Below are positions 42,587 to 51,809 of a stretch of DNA of 64,000 nucleotides, one piece after another. Where the stretch lies: NCBI RefSeq assembly GCF_026343335.1, contig NZ_JAPELX010000001.1, forward strand, positions 6,634,001 to 6,698,000, given 5' to 3'. Below the pieces are notes generated by a model, which made no database searches, was not told the DNA's origin, and saw only the letters and a list, made by a program, of their open reading frames with translations. A program made the translations under genes and the position numbers. The stretch comes from Streptomyces sp. NBC_00078 (lineage in GTDB: Bacteria > Actinomycetota > Actinomycetes > Streptomycetales > Streptomycetaceae). Positions within the stretch are counted from its first letter, which is position 1; every line of letters starts with the position of its first letter.

Positions 42587-45427
42587 TCAACCGGAGAAGC
42601 CGACATGCGCAAGCCGCAGGGGGCCGCGCAGCCCGAGGTGTACGTCGCGCACGCCCTCGGCGACGATGCCGGCGCTGAGCGTGGTGTAGGCGTACAGGTC
42701 GTCCGGATCGGCCGCGTCCGGTGTCAGCGCGGCGAGCACCGCGCCCCCGTCCAGGGACAGTTCCACGACGCCCTCGCCCGCCACGGTGACCGTCACCTCC
42801 GTGACACCGTCCCCGAAGTCGCAGTCGCGATAGATCAGTTCGGCGCTCCGGTCCGGGAGCGGCGTCACCGCGTCCCCCGACGTCTTCGTACGGTCGACGA
42901 TCGCGGCGCCGCTCTGCTCGTCGAAGTCGGCCGCGTTCAGGCCCTGCCGGAGGACCGGGCGCGGGGCGTCCGGCTCGCCGTCCAGGATCACCGTCGTACG
43001 CAGGCGGATGTCCTCGCTGGAGGCGCCGGCCAGGAGGTCGTACGGGCCCGACTGCAGGCGCCATCCACCCCGGGCCACGTCCCAGAACTCGAAGGCGGAC
43101 AAGGGGACTTCGAAGGACAGCTGCTCCCGCGCGCCGGGCGCCAGCGTGATCCGGCGGTGGGCGAGCAGCTCGCGGCGCGGGCGGGGGAGCGTCGGCTCGA
43201 CGGCGCGCGTGTAGAGCTGTGCGACCTCGTCGGCCGTGACGTCACCGGTGTTGGCGACCGTGAAGGCGACGTGCGCCGTCCCGCCCTCGACCCGCACCGA
43301 CAGGTCGGAGTAGGCGAACGACCCGTACGACAGGCCGTGCCCGAACGGGAACAGCGGCGTCCCCTCGAAGTACAGGTAGGTCTGGCGGCCGCCGATCACG
43401 TCGTAGTCGAGGAGGTCGGGCAGGTCGGCGTCGCTCTCGTACCAGGTCTGCGGGAGGCGGCCCGCGGGGGAGACGTCGCCGGACAGCACGCGGGCCAGGG
43501 CCGTGCCCGCGGCCTGGCCGCCGTGCGCGGTCCACAGCACCGCAGGGAGGGCGGCGGTCTCGACGGCGTACGGATACGCGGAGATCAGCGCGAGCGCCGT
43601 GTTCGGGTTGGCGGCACGGGCGGCGCGCAGGATGCGCTCCTGGTGGGCGGGCAGCCGCAGCGTGGTGCGGTCCTCGGTCTCGCGGCCGTTGATGTGCGGG
43701 TCGTTGCCCGCGACCACCAGCACCACGTCGGCCTGCGTAGTGACCTGCGTTACTGCGTCCTCGCCGCTTTCGGTCACGATGAGCTCGAACGTTTCCGGAT
43801 TCTCGTCGGCAACCTTTACTCCGTCCGCGGCGACAGAGACGTGACGACCCGTACCGATGTGCCTGAGGAGGTGCCCGCTTTCATGAGGTTCCAGCCGGAA
43901 TGTCTCCTGTACGATCCAGCCGCCCGGCTGGTCCGCGGAGGCACGTACGTAGCCGTCCTCGGCCACCGAGAGATAGCGGCCGTCGGGGGCGCGCAGCGTG
44001 AGGACACCCTCGCCCCAGTCGACCAGGGCGAACTCGGTGCCGGCGGGGTCGGTGGTGAGCGGGGGCAGGTCGGTGCGGCCCGCGAGCAGCGCCGGGTCGA
44101 GGGCACCCTCGGCGCCGCGCACCTCGTCGGTGGCGCCTACGGCCGCGGGCACGTGCACGAACGCACCGGAGGACGTCTTCAGGAGCACCCGGTCCACGCC
44201 CTCCGCGAACTCCACCTGCTCGGTGCCGAACCGCTCGTACAGGCCCTCCAGCGGGGTGGAGCGGTGGATGAGGGTGCCGCTGTACCAGTCGCGTTTGCAT
44301 TCGTCGGCGAGCAGGCCGACCACGGCGAGGCGGGTGCCGGGGGCCAGCGGCAGCAGTCCGTCGTTCTTGAGGAGCACGACCGCCTGCTCGGCCGCCTCCT
44401 GGGCGAGCGCGCGGTGGTGCGGGGTGTCGAACTCCGCGGTGAGCGCGTGCGGGTCGTAGGCCTGGTCGAACTCGCCGAGCCGGAAGCGGACGGAGAGCTG
44501 GCGGCGGACGGACAGGTCGATGTCGGCCTCGGTCAGCAGCCCGTCCGCATACGCCTTGCTGATCCGCCCGACGATCTGCGAACTGTCCGTCCCGTGATCG
44601 GTGAAGCTGTCGACCCCCGCCCGCAGCGAGGCCGCCGTCGCCTCCTCGTGGGTGTCGTAGTAGTGCTCGTGGTCGACCAGGTTCGAGGGCGCGCCCGCGT
44701 CCGAGCAGACCAGCAGATCCTCGTCGGTCCAGGCGCGCAGGTGCTCGCGCAGGTACGGGGAGACGTGGTTGGGGCGGCCGTTGACCAGGTTGTACGCCGG
44801 CATCACCCCGGCGACCCCGCCCGCCTCGACGGTCTCGCGGAAGGCGCGCAGGTCGTACTCGTGCAGCACGCGGGGGCGGACCGAACTCGACGCGGTGGAC
44901 CGGTCCGTCTCGTTGTTGTGGGCGAGCCAGTGCTTGAGGACGGGGGCCGTGCGCCAGTAGGTCGGGTGGTTCCCGCGCAGTCCGAGGGTGTACGCGGTGG
45001 CGATGGCCGACGTCAGTTTCGGGTCCTCGGAGTAGCCCTCCTCGTTGCGGCCCCACAGGGGGTGGCGCAGGAGGTTCACCGTGGGGGCCCAGACGTTGAG
45101 GCCGACGCGGTCGTCGTGGGCGCGCAAGGCGCGGATCTCCTTGGACACCGCCTCGCCGACCCGGCGTACGAGGTCCGTGTTCCAGGTCGCGCCGAGGCCC
45201 ACGGCCTGCGGGAAGACGGTGGCCGGCCCCATCCAGGCGACACCGTGCAGCGCCTCCTGCCCGGTGCGGAAGGCCTCGATGCCCAGGCGTTCCACCCCGG
45301 GCACGAACTGGTGCAGGAAGGAGATCTTCTCGTCGAGCGTGAGCCGCTCCAACAGGTCGTCGATGCGCTTCGCGAACGGCAGTTGCGGGTCGCGGAACGG
45401 TGGCGTGGGCGGCGTGTGTGCGGTCAC
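42587..45427 (-). CDS. GH3 beta-glucosidase with an inserted beta-trefoil-like module
   Basis: 946 residues, no signal peptide, so probably cytoplasmic. The N-terminal TIM-barrel has VFPQAVGLGATWNTDLVRRV and the nucleophile Asp243 in LLVCSDAGAP; Glu583 in INGRETEDR is a candidate acid/base. A C-terminal fibronectin-III-like domain (about 705-800) is typical of family 3. Between the two (about residues 450-560) lies a block with YLSVAEDGYVRAS and HVSVAADGVKV repeats, resembling a fascin-type beta-trefoil. GH3 enzymes remove terminal beta-linked glucose. The GTG at 45427 is preceded by AAGGGGA. Its promoter overlaps a LacI-type operator shared with the divergent transport genes. Confidence 0.88.
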   Translation of the reverse strand: MTAHTPPTPPFRDPQLPFAKRIDDLLERLTLDEKISFLHQFVPGVERLGIEAFRTGQEALHGVAWMGPATVFPQAVGLGATWNTDLVRRVGEAVSKEIRALRAHDDRVGLNVWAPTVNLLRHPLWGRNEEGYSEDPKLTSAIATAYTLGLRGNHPTYWRTAPVLKHWLAHNNETDRSTASSSVRPRVLHEYDLRAFRETVEAGGVAGVMPAYNLVNGRPNHVSPYLREHLRAWTDEDLLVCSDAGAPSNLVDHEHYYDTHEEATAASLRAGVDSFTDHGTDSSQIVGRISKAYADGLLTEADIDLSVRRQLSVRFRLGEFDQAYDPHALTAEFDTPHHRALAQEAAEQAVVLLKNDGLLPLAPGTRLAVVGLLADECKRDWYSGTLIHRSTPLEGLYERFGTEQVEFAEGVDRVLLKTSSGAFVHVPAAVGATDEVRGAEGALDPALLAGRTDLPPLTTDPAGTEFALVDWGEGVLTLRAPDGRYLSVAEDGYVRASADQPGGWIVQETFRLEPHESGHLLRHIGTGRHVSVAADGVKVADENPETFELIVTESGEDAVTQVTTQADVVLVVAGNDPHINGRETEDRTTLRLPAHQERILRAARAANPNTALALISAYPYAVETAALPAVLWTAHGGQAAGTALARVLSGDVSPAGRLPQTWYESDADLPDLLDYDVIGGRQTYLYFEGTPLFPFGHGLSYGSFAYSDLSVRVEGGTAHVAFTVANTGDVTADEVAQLYTRAVEPTLPRPRRELLAHRRITLAPGAREQLSFEVPLSAFEFWDVARGGWRLQSGPYDLLAGASSEDIRLRTTVILDGEPDAPRPVLRQGLNAADFDEQSGAAIVDRTKTSGDAVTPLPDRSAELIYRDCDFGDGVTEVTVTVAGEGVVELSLDGGAVLAALTPDAADPDDLYAYTTLSAGIVAEGVRDVHLGLRGPLRLAHVGFSG

Positions 45428-45462
45428 GTGGGGATCCCCTTGGGATGGAGCGGCATAGCCTT

Positions 45463-45505
45463 TCGAAGCGCTTCGATGCTCATTGGACGTACGGCCGTGT
45501 GTCAA
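45463..45505 (-). promoter_or_regulatory. Promoter and LacI-type operator of the GH3 gene
   Basis: On the minus strand, TTGACA (plus 45505-45500) is followed by a 17-nt spacer and TGAGCA (45482-45477), then directly by the 14-bp palindrome TCGAAGCGCTTCGA (45476-45463). A repressor bound there would block transcription start. The -10 is weak. Confidence 0.7.
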
Positions 45506-45583
45506 GAGACGCTCACCGTCACTTCAAGGGACACATAAGAAAAGGTCAGTTGAGACAGCTCGGAGGAATCTTGGAAGCGACCC

Positions 45584-45635
45584 TTGTGCACCCCCAGGTG
45601 TTCACCTAACCTCACACCACATCGAAGCGCTTCGA
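45584..45635 (+). promoter_or_regulatory. Promoter and LacI-type operator of the xyloglucan transport/hydrolase operon
   Basis: TTGTGC (45584-45589), 17-nt spacer, TAACCT (45607-45612), then TCGAAGCGCTTCGA (45622-45635), which would span about +3 to +16. The start codon lies 117 bases further on. Confidence 0.7.
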
Positions 45636-45751
45636 CTACGAGGCCTCAGGGCATTGATCGTAGGGGCGCTTCAGCTCAGCCAGTTCCAGTCAAGACACCG
45701 CAGCCGACGGCCACCGCCGGGTGTCCTGGTGCGCCATGAAGGGTTGACGCA

Positions 45752-47443
45752 ATGACGCCGAACGCCGCTTCCGCTTCCTCCGGGCCCAGCCGGAGAAGCT
45801 TCCTCGCCTCCACCGCGGTCGCCACCGCAGCGGTGGCGGGCGGGATGCCTCTGCTTGCCGCGTGTGGGAGTTCGAACGGCGGGTCGGGCGGGGGCACGAC
45901 GTCGGGGAAGAACGCGAAGAAGATCCTCCCGGCCTTCGTGGCCAGCAATGTGGTGACGCCGGACATCCCGTCCAAGAACGGCTCGGCGATGGGCTTCACC
46001 CGCGAGCTGGCGATGGCCGACCTCAAGACGTCCGTGCCGAAGAAGCTCGGCAAGGGCGGCAAGGTGACGATCATGTCGCCGTTCTGGGGCTCGCCGCCGA
46101 AGCAGAACAACCCGTACTACACGTCGATGAACAGCCTGATCGGCGTCGACGTCCAGTGGCAGAACCAGGACGGCAACACCTACGACCAGAAGCTCGGTGC
46201 GGTCCTCGCCTCCAGCGAAGTCCCCGACGTGGTGGTCATCCCCGGCTGGAACATGGGCGGCAAGATACCCAGCGCCATCACCAGCAAGTTCGCCGACCTG
46301 TCCCCGTACCTGTCCGGGGACAAGGCCAAGGATTACCCGAACCTCGCGGCGATCCCGACGGACGCCTGGCAGCGGTCGATCTTCGGCGGCAAACTGCGCG
46401 GCCTGCCCCAGCCGGGCCCCTACGTCACGGGCATCATCCCGCTGTACCGCAAGGACATCTTCGACAAGGAGGGTTACAGCCTTCCCAAGTCGGCCGACGA
46501 GTTCACGGCCCTGTGCAAGGAGATCACCAACGCCAGGGCCAAGCGCTGGGCCTGCGGCGACATAAAGTGGACCGCCTTCGAGATTTTCGGCGTGCTCTCC
46601 GGCTCGGAGAAGCCCCTCGGCTGGAACCTCGCCGACGGCAAGATGACCTACCGCATCGAGACCCCGGAGTACCTCGAAGCGCTGGAGTGGGCCCGCAAGC
46701 TGTTCGCCGCCGGGTACGTCCACCCCGACTTCAAGCTGGGCAAGGGCCAGGCCACCGACCCGGGCAGCAAGTTCGGCGCCGGCGAGTTCCTGATCTGGGA
46801 AAACAACATCACCAGCTGGTGGGGGCAGCAGTCGGCCCAGGCCACCCAGAACCCGGACTTCAAGATCTGGGGCATGGACCTCTTCGGCCACGACGGCGGC
46901 AACCCCACCCTGTGGGCCGAGCAGCCGGCCGGCATCTTCGCCTTCGTCAACAAGAAGGCATCCGAGTCCGTCATCCGGGACGTGCTGGCCGTCGCCAACG
47001 TCACCGCGGCGCCGTACGGCACCAAGGAGTGGATGATGACCAACTACGGGGTCGAGGGCACCCACTACACGCTGAAGAACGGTGTGCCCGTCAAGAACGA
47101 CAAGGGCAACAACGAGGTCCTCAACGCCTACGTCATGGTCGCGAGCCCCGCCGCGACCATCGCCCACCCCGACTACCCGGACATCACCAAGGCCAGCGTC
47201 GAGTGGCAGCAGCGGATGGGCGCCTGCACCAAGAAGTCGTCCTTCTGGGGCCTGCAGATCACCGAGCCCGCCCGCTACACCAACCTCTCCAACGACTTCG
47301 AGCAGCTCGAGGACGACGTCGTCCGCGGCCACAAGAAGATCAGCGACATGCAGCAGGCCGTCTCCGACTGGAAGAAGCAGGGCGGGGACAAGCTGCGCGA
47401 CTGGTACAAGAAGCTGCTCGACGACAACGGCTCGGCGAACTGA
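45752..47443 (+). CDS. CUT1 ABC transporter oligosaccharide-binding lipoprotein
   Basis: 563 residues, larger than most sugar-binding proteins (about 420) and of the LipO/LplA-like type. A Tat-like signal (SRRSFLAST) ends in the lipobox LAAC. The mature part includes FWGSPPKQNNPYYTSMN, GVDVQWQNQDGNTYDQKLGA and ITSWWGQQSAQ, with many Trp and Tyr residues suited to sugar stacking. It is the first gene of a seven-gene run and follows a LacI-type operator. A large pocket would suit xyloglucan oligosaccharides of seven or more sugars, which is an inference. Confidence 0.85.
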   Translation: MTPNAASASSGPSRRSFLASTAVATAAVAGGMPLLAACGSSNGGSGGGTTSGKNAKKILPAFVASNVVTPDIPSKNGSAMGFTRELAMADLKTSVPKKLGKGGKVTIMSPFWGSPPKQNNPYYTSMNSLIGVDVQWQNQDGNTYDQKLGAVLASSEVPDVVVIPGWNMGGKIPSAITSKFADLSPYLSGDKAKDYPNLAAIPTDAWQRSIFGGKLRGLPQPGPYVTGIIPLYRKDIFDKEGYSLPKSADEFTALCKEITNARAKRWACGDIKWTAFEIFGVLSGSEKPLGWNLADGKMTYRIETPEYLEALEWARKLFAAGYVHPDFKLGKGQATDPGSKFGAGEFLIWENNITSWWGQQSAQATQNPDFKIWGMDLFGHDGGNPTLWAEQPAGIFAFVNKKASESVIRDVLAVANVTAAPYGTKEWMMTNYGVEGTHYTLKNGVPVKNDKGNNEVLNAYVMVASPAATIAHPDYPDITKASVEWQQRMGACTKKSSFWGLQITEPARYTNLSNDFEQLEDDVVRGHKKISDMQQAVSDWKKQGGDKLRDWYKKLLDDNGSAN

Positions 47444-47470
47444 CCCGGTACCGAGGCAAGGAGAACGACC

Positions 47471-48502
47471 GTGTCCCACAGCACGGTGCCTCGCACCAGG
47501 GCCGAGGCGAAGACGAGTCCGACGAAGACCCCGGTGGAGTCCGGCGACGCCACCGGTTCCCGGAAACGGGCCGGAAAGCTCGGCTTCCGGCTGAGGTTCA
47601 GACGCGACCGCGTGCTGCTGCTGATGACGCTGCCCGCGCTGCTGCTCCTCGTGGTCTTCAACTACGTGCCGATCCTCGGCAACATCGTCGCCTTCGAGGA
47701 CTACGACCCCTACGTCAGCGACAACGGCATCGTCTCGATGCTGCACAGCCCGTGGGTCGGCCTCGCCAACTTCCAGCAGATGTTCCAGGACTCGGCCTTC
47801 TGGGACGCCGTCCAGAACACACTGGTGCTGTTCATCCTCCAGCTGGTGCTGTTCTTCCCGATCCCGATCCTGCTCGCGCTGCTCATCAACAGCGTGGTCA
47901 GGCCCCGGGTGCGGGCGTTCACACAGGCCGTCCTCTATCTGCCGCACTTCTTCTCCTGGGTGCTGGTCATCGCCGTCTTCCAGCAGATGTTCGGCGGCGC
48001 CGGGATGCTCTCCCAGCTGCTGCGGGAGCACGGCCACGGCGGCATCGACATCATGACCAACGCGGCCACCTTCAAGTTCCTGATCACCGCGCAGAGCGTC
48101 TGGAAGGACGCCGGCTGGGGAATCATCGTGTTCCTCGCAGCGCTGGCCTCGGTCTCCCCGGACCTGTACGAGGCCGCCGCGATGGACGGCGCCGGCCGCT
48201 GGCGCCGCATGTGGCACGTCACCCTGCCCGCGCTGCGCCCGGTCGTCGCGCTCCTGCTCGTCCTGCGGGTCGGGGACGCGCTGACCGTCGGCTTCGAACA
48301 GATCCTGCTGCAGCGTGACGCCGTGGGGCCGGGGGCCGCCGAAGTCCTCGACACCTTCGTGTGGTGGAACGGCGTCCGCAACCAGGACTTCGGTTACGCG
48401 GCCGCCGCCGGACTCGTCAAGGGCGTGGTCAGCATCGGTCTGGTCCTCGCCGCGAACAAGGTGGCCCATCTCATGGGCGAGCAGGGGGTGTACAAGAAAT
48501 GA
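47471..48502 (+). CDS. CUT1 ABC transporter permease (LplB-like)
   Basis: 343 residues from a GTG preceded by AAGGAGA. Six membrane segments follow a basic N-terminal tail; the EAA loop reads YEAAAMDGAGRWRRMWHVTL. LplB-type permeases pair with the second permease (next gene) and large binding proteins. Its stop overlaps the next start (ATGA). Confidence 0.88.
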   Translation: MSHSTVPRTRAEAKTSPTKTPVESGDATGSRKRAGKLGFRLRFRRDRVLLLMTLPALLLLVVFNYVPILGNIVAFEDYDPYVSDNGIVSMLHSPWVGLANFQQMFQDSAFWDAVQNTLVLFILQLVLFFPIPILLALLINSVVRPRVRAFTQAVLYLPHFFSWVLVIAVFQQMFGGAGMLSQLLREHGHGGIDIMTNAATFKFLITAQSVWKDAGWGIIVFLAALASVSPDLYEAAAMDGAGRWRRMWHVTLPALRPVVALLLVLRVGDALTVGFEQILLQRDAVGPGAAEVLDTFVWWNGVRNQDFGYAAAAGLVKGVVSIGLVLAANKVAHLMGEQGVYKK

Positions 48503-49434
48503 CCGCGGTCATCGACGAACCGGCGAGCAGGACGTTCAGGTGGGAGGCCCCTGAGCGGCCGGCCTGGGAGGAGGAGCCCTCCAAGGCGGGCGTGGCCGGC
48601 AAGGGCGTCGTGCTGGGCCTCGCCTGCCTGGGCGTCCTCTTCCCGCTGTGGATCGTGATCGTCACGAGCCTCTCCAGCAAGAAGACGATCACTGAGGCCG
48701 GCGGTCTGGTGATGGTCCCCAAGGACATCACCTTCATCGCCTACAAGGAACTGCTCAGTGGCGGCCAGGTGACCCGCGCGACGATCATCAGCATCCTCGT
48801 CACCCTCGTCGGCACGGTGTTCTCGATGACGGTGTCCGTGCTGTGCGCGTACGGCCTCTCCCGGATCGGCTCGCTGGGGCACCGGTGGATCCTGATGATC
48901 CTGCTGGCGACGATGTTCTTCAGCGCCGGTCTCATCCCGACGTATCTGCTGGTGCAGTCGCTCGGCCTGACGGATTCGTATCTCGCGCTGATCCTGCCCA
49001 GTGCGCTCAGCGTGTTCAACATCCTTGTGCTGCGCGGTTTCTTCATGGGGATCTCGCAGGAGCTCACCGACAGCGCGCGGATCGACGGGGCCGGGGACTT
49101 CCGGATTCTGTGGCAGATCGTGATGCCGTTGTCGCGTGCGGTGCTGGCGGTCATCACGCTGTTCTACGCCGTGGGGTACTGGAGCGCCTGGTTCAACGCG
49201 TCGCTGTACCTGAACAACCAGGACATGATGCCGCTGCAGAACGTCATGATCCAGCTGGTGCAGAAGCAGGAGGCGCCGGTGGGACTGGGGCAGGCCATCA
49301 GGACCGGGCAGCTGTCCGGGCTTGCTGTGCAGATGGCGGTGATGGTGATGGCTCTGCTGCCGGTGGCCGTGTTGTCGCCGTTCGTGCAGCGGCACTTCAA
49401 GAAGGGCATGCTCACCGGCGCAGTGAAGGGCTGA
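48499..49434 (+). CDS. CUT1 ABC transporter permease (YtcP-like)
   Basis: 311 residues, six membrane segments, EAA-type loop DSARIDGAGDFRILWQIVMP. It completes the permease pair. No ATPase gene lies in the locus, so the system should use the shared ATPase MsiK, as other Streptomyces CUT1 importers do (established for cellobiose, xylobiose and maltose systems). Confidence 0.88.
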   Translation: MTAVIDEPASRTFRWEAPERPAWEEEPSKAGVAGKGVVLGLACLGVLFPLWIVIVTSLSSKKTITEAGGLVMVPKDITFIAYKELLSGGQVTRATIISILVTLVGTVFSMTVSVLCAYGLSRIGSLGHRWILMILLATMFFSAGLIPTYLLVQSLGLTDSYLALILPSALSVFNILVLRGFFMGISQELTDSARIDGAGDFRILWQIVMPLSRAVLAVITLFYAVGYWSAWFNASLYLNNQDMMPLQNVMIQLVQKQEAPVGLGQAIRTGQLSGLAVQMAVMVMALLPVAVLSPFVQRHFKKGMLTGAVKG

Positions 49435-49598
49435 GTGGTCGCCCACCGGGCAGGGCTCTTCGGTTGTTTGTTCGGCGGCCGCCGGCCGGTTGTGGCTGGT
49501 CGCGCCCACGCGGCTGAGTCGCAGATCGATGCAGCACCGCGCCCTTGAAGGGGCGCTCCCCCATCCCCCTCTTTTTCCAGAGCAACGAGGTATGTGTC

Positions 49599-51809
49599 AT
49601 GCACGCGTCCCGCCTCACCAGACGTGCCCTTCTTGCCGGGACCGCAGCCGGTGCCGCGCTCGCCGCCGTACCGTTTCTGCCCGGCCGGGCGCACGCCGCC
49701 GAAGCTGAAGCCGGGGCCACCCCCGCCTACCGCTGGCGCAATGCCGTGATCGGCGGCACCGGATTCGTCACCGGTGTGCTGTTCCACCCCGCCGTCCGCG
49801 GCCTCGCCTACGCCCGTACCGACATCGGTGGTGCCTACCGCTGGGACGACCGGGCCGGCCGCTGGATCCCGCTGACGGACCACGTGGGCTGGGACGACTG
49901 GAACCTGCTCGGCGTGGAGGCCATGGCCGTCGACCCGGCCCACCCGAACCGGCTGTACCTCGCCCTCGGTACGTACGCGCAGTCCTGGGCCGGCAACGGG
50001 GCCGTGCTGCGGTCCGAGGACCGTGGGGCGACCTGGAAGCGCGCCGACCTCACCGTGAAGCTCGGTGCCAACGAGGACGGGCGTGGCTGCGGGGAGCGGC
50101 TGCTGGTCGACCCGCGGGACAGCGACACCCTGTGGCTCGGCACCCGGCACGACGGACTGCTCAAGTCGACCGACCGGGGCGCCACCTGGACGGCTGTGAC
50201 CTTCCCGGCCACGGCCGGCGCCACCGGCCAGGGAGTCGTCCTCCTCGTCGCGGCGGGCCGTACGGTCTACGCCGGCTGGGGCGACTCCGACGGCACGGTC
50301 GGCAAGCCCAACCTGTTCCGCACGTCCGACGGCACGACCTGGGAGGCCGTCCCCGGGCAGCCCACCGGTACCGCCGCCAAGGTCCCGATCCGGGCGGCGT
50401 ACGACCGGCACACGCACGAGCTGTACGTGACGTACGCCGACGCCCCCGGCCCCAACGGCCAGTCCGACGGCAGCGTGCACAAGCTGCGTACGACGGACGG
50501 CAAGTGGACCGACGTCACGCCGGTGAAACCCGGCGGGGCGACCAGCGACGGCGGGACCGACTCCTTCGGCTACGGCGGGTGCGCCGTCGACGCCCGCCAC
50601 CCCGGCACCGTCGTCGTCTCCACCAACAACCGCTGGTCGCTGATCGACACCCTGTACCGGACCACCGACGGCGGCCGCACCTGGAAGTCCCTGAAGGACA
50701 AGGCCGTCCTCGACGTCTCCGAGACCCCCTTCCTCACCTTCGGCGCCGACAAGCCCAAGTTCGGCTGGTGGATCCAGGCCGTCGGCGTCGACCCGTACGA
50801 CTCGAAGCACCTCGTCTACGGCACCGGCGCCACCCTCTACGGCACGCGGGACCTCAAGCACTGGGCCCCGCAGATCCGCGGCCTGGAGGAGACGTCCGTA
50901 CGTCAGTTGGTCTCGCCCCCGGTCGGGGAGGCGCACCTGATCAGCGGGCTCGGGGACGTCGGGGTGATGTACCACGAGCGGCTCACGGCCTCGCCGTCGC
51001 GCGGCATGGCCTCGAACCCGGTGTTCGGCACGACGACGGGGCTCGCGCCGGCCGCCGCCAAGCCGTCCTACCTGGTCCGGGCGGGCTGGGGCGACAACGG
51101 CAACGGCGCCTACTCGAACGACGGCGGCAAGACCTGGGCACCCTTCAAGGCCCAGCCGGACGTGGCCAAGTCCGCGCCGGGCCCGATCGCCACCAGCGCC
51201 GACGCCAGCGTCCTGCTGTGGTCCTTCGGCACGGCCAACCCGGGCTACCGCTCGGCCGACAAGGGGGATACCTGGTCCGAGGTGGCCTCCTTCCCGAAGG
51301 GTGCCGTCCCGGTCGCGGACCCGGTCGACCCGGCCCGCTTCTACGCCTTCGACACCACGACCGGCACACTGCACGCCAGCACCGACGGCGGCCGGACCTT
51401 CGCCGCGCGGGCCACCGGCCTGAACTCGGGCGACAGCGAGTTCCAACTGGCCGTGACCCCGGGACGCTCCGGGCATCTGTGGCTGAGCCTGAAGTGGAAC
51501 GGCCTGTACCGCTCGACCGACGGCGGTGCGACCTTCACCAAGGTGAGCAGCTGCTGGGCGTCGTACACCCTCGGCTTCGGCAAGGCCGCCCAGGGCGCCT
51601 CCTACCCGGCGCTGTACATGGTCGGCTCCACCGAGACCATCACCGCCGTGTACCGCTCCGACGACGAGGCGAAGACCTGGACGCGGATCAACGACGACCA
51701 GCACCAGTGGGGCTACACCGGCGCGGCCATCACCGGCGACCCCCGCATCCACGGCCGTGTCTACCTCGCCACCAACGGGCGCGGAATCCAGTACGGAGAG
51801 CCCGTCTGA
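49599..51809 (+). CDS. GH74 secreted endo-xyloglucanase
   Basis: 736 residues. A Tat-type signal peptide (RLTRRALLAGTAAG, cleavage near residue 35 after RAHA) precedes a two-propeller GH74 fold. The family block ARTDIGGAYRWDDRAGRWIP holds the catalytic Asp75, and many Asp-box motifs follow (TDGGRTWKSL, SNDGGKTWAPF, STDGGATFTKV). GH74 enzymes cut the xyloglucan backbone. There is no carbohydrate-binding module at the C-terminus. GAGG lies 8 bases before the ATG at 49599. The stop overlaps the GH42 start, so the gene is in the same operon as the importer. Confidence 0.9.
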   Translation: MHASRLTRRALLAGTAAGAALAAVPFLPGRAHAAEAEAGATPAYRWRNAVIGGTGFVTGVLFHPAVRGLAYARTDIGGAYRWDDRAGRWIPLTDHVGWDDWNLLGVEAMAVDPAHPNRLYLALGTYAQSWAGNGAVLRSEDRGATWKRADLTVKLGANEDGRGCGERLLVDPRDSDTLWLGTRHDGLLKSTDRGATWTAVTFPATAGATGQGVVLLVAAGRTVYAGWGDSDGTVGKPNLFRTSDGTTWEAVPGQPTGTAAKVPIRAAYDRHTHELYVTYADAPGPNGQSDGSVHKLRTTDGKWTDVTPVKPGGATSDGGTDSFGYGGCAVDARHPGTVVVSTNNRWSLIDTLYRTTDGGRTWKSLKDKAVLDVSETPFLTFGADKPKFGWWIQAVGVDPYDSKHLVYGTGATLYGTRDLKHWAPQIRGLEETSVRQLVSPPVGEAHLISGLGDVGVMYHERLTASPSRGMASNPVFGTTTGLAPAAAKPSYLVRAGWGDNGNGAYSNDGGKTWAPFKAQPDVAKSAPGPIATSADASVLLWSFGTANPGYRSADKGDTWSEVASFPKGAVPVADPVDPARFYAFDTTTGTLHASTDGGRTFAARATGLNSGDSEFQLAVTPGRSGHLWLSLKWNGLYRSTDGGATFTKVSSCWASYTLGFGKAAQGASYPALYMVGSTETITAVYRSDDEAKTWTRINDDQHQWGYTGAAITGDPRIHGRVYLATNGRGIQYGEPV

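Noticed and set aside
45671-48469. 932-codon open frame on the minus strand opposite the sugar-binding protein and permease genes
   Set aside because: It is the antisense shadow of high-GC coding DNA; its translation is low-complexity (Asp, Arg, Val, Gly, His) and has no domain, whereas the plus-strand genes have clear families.
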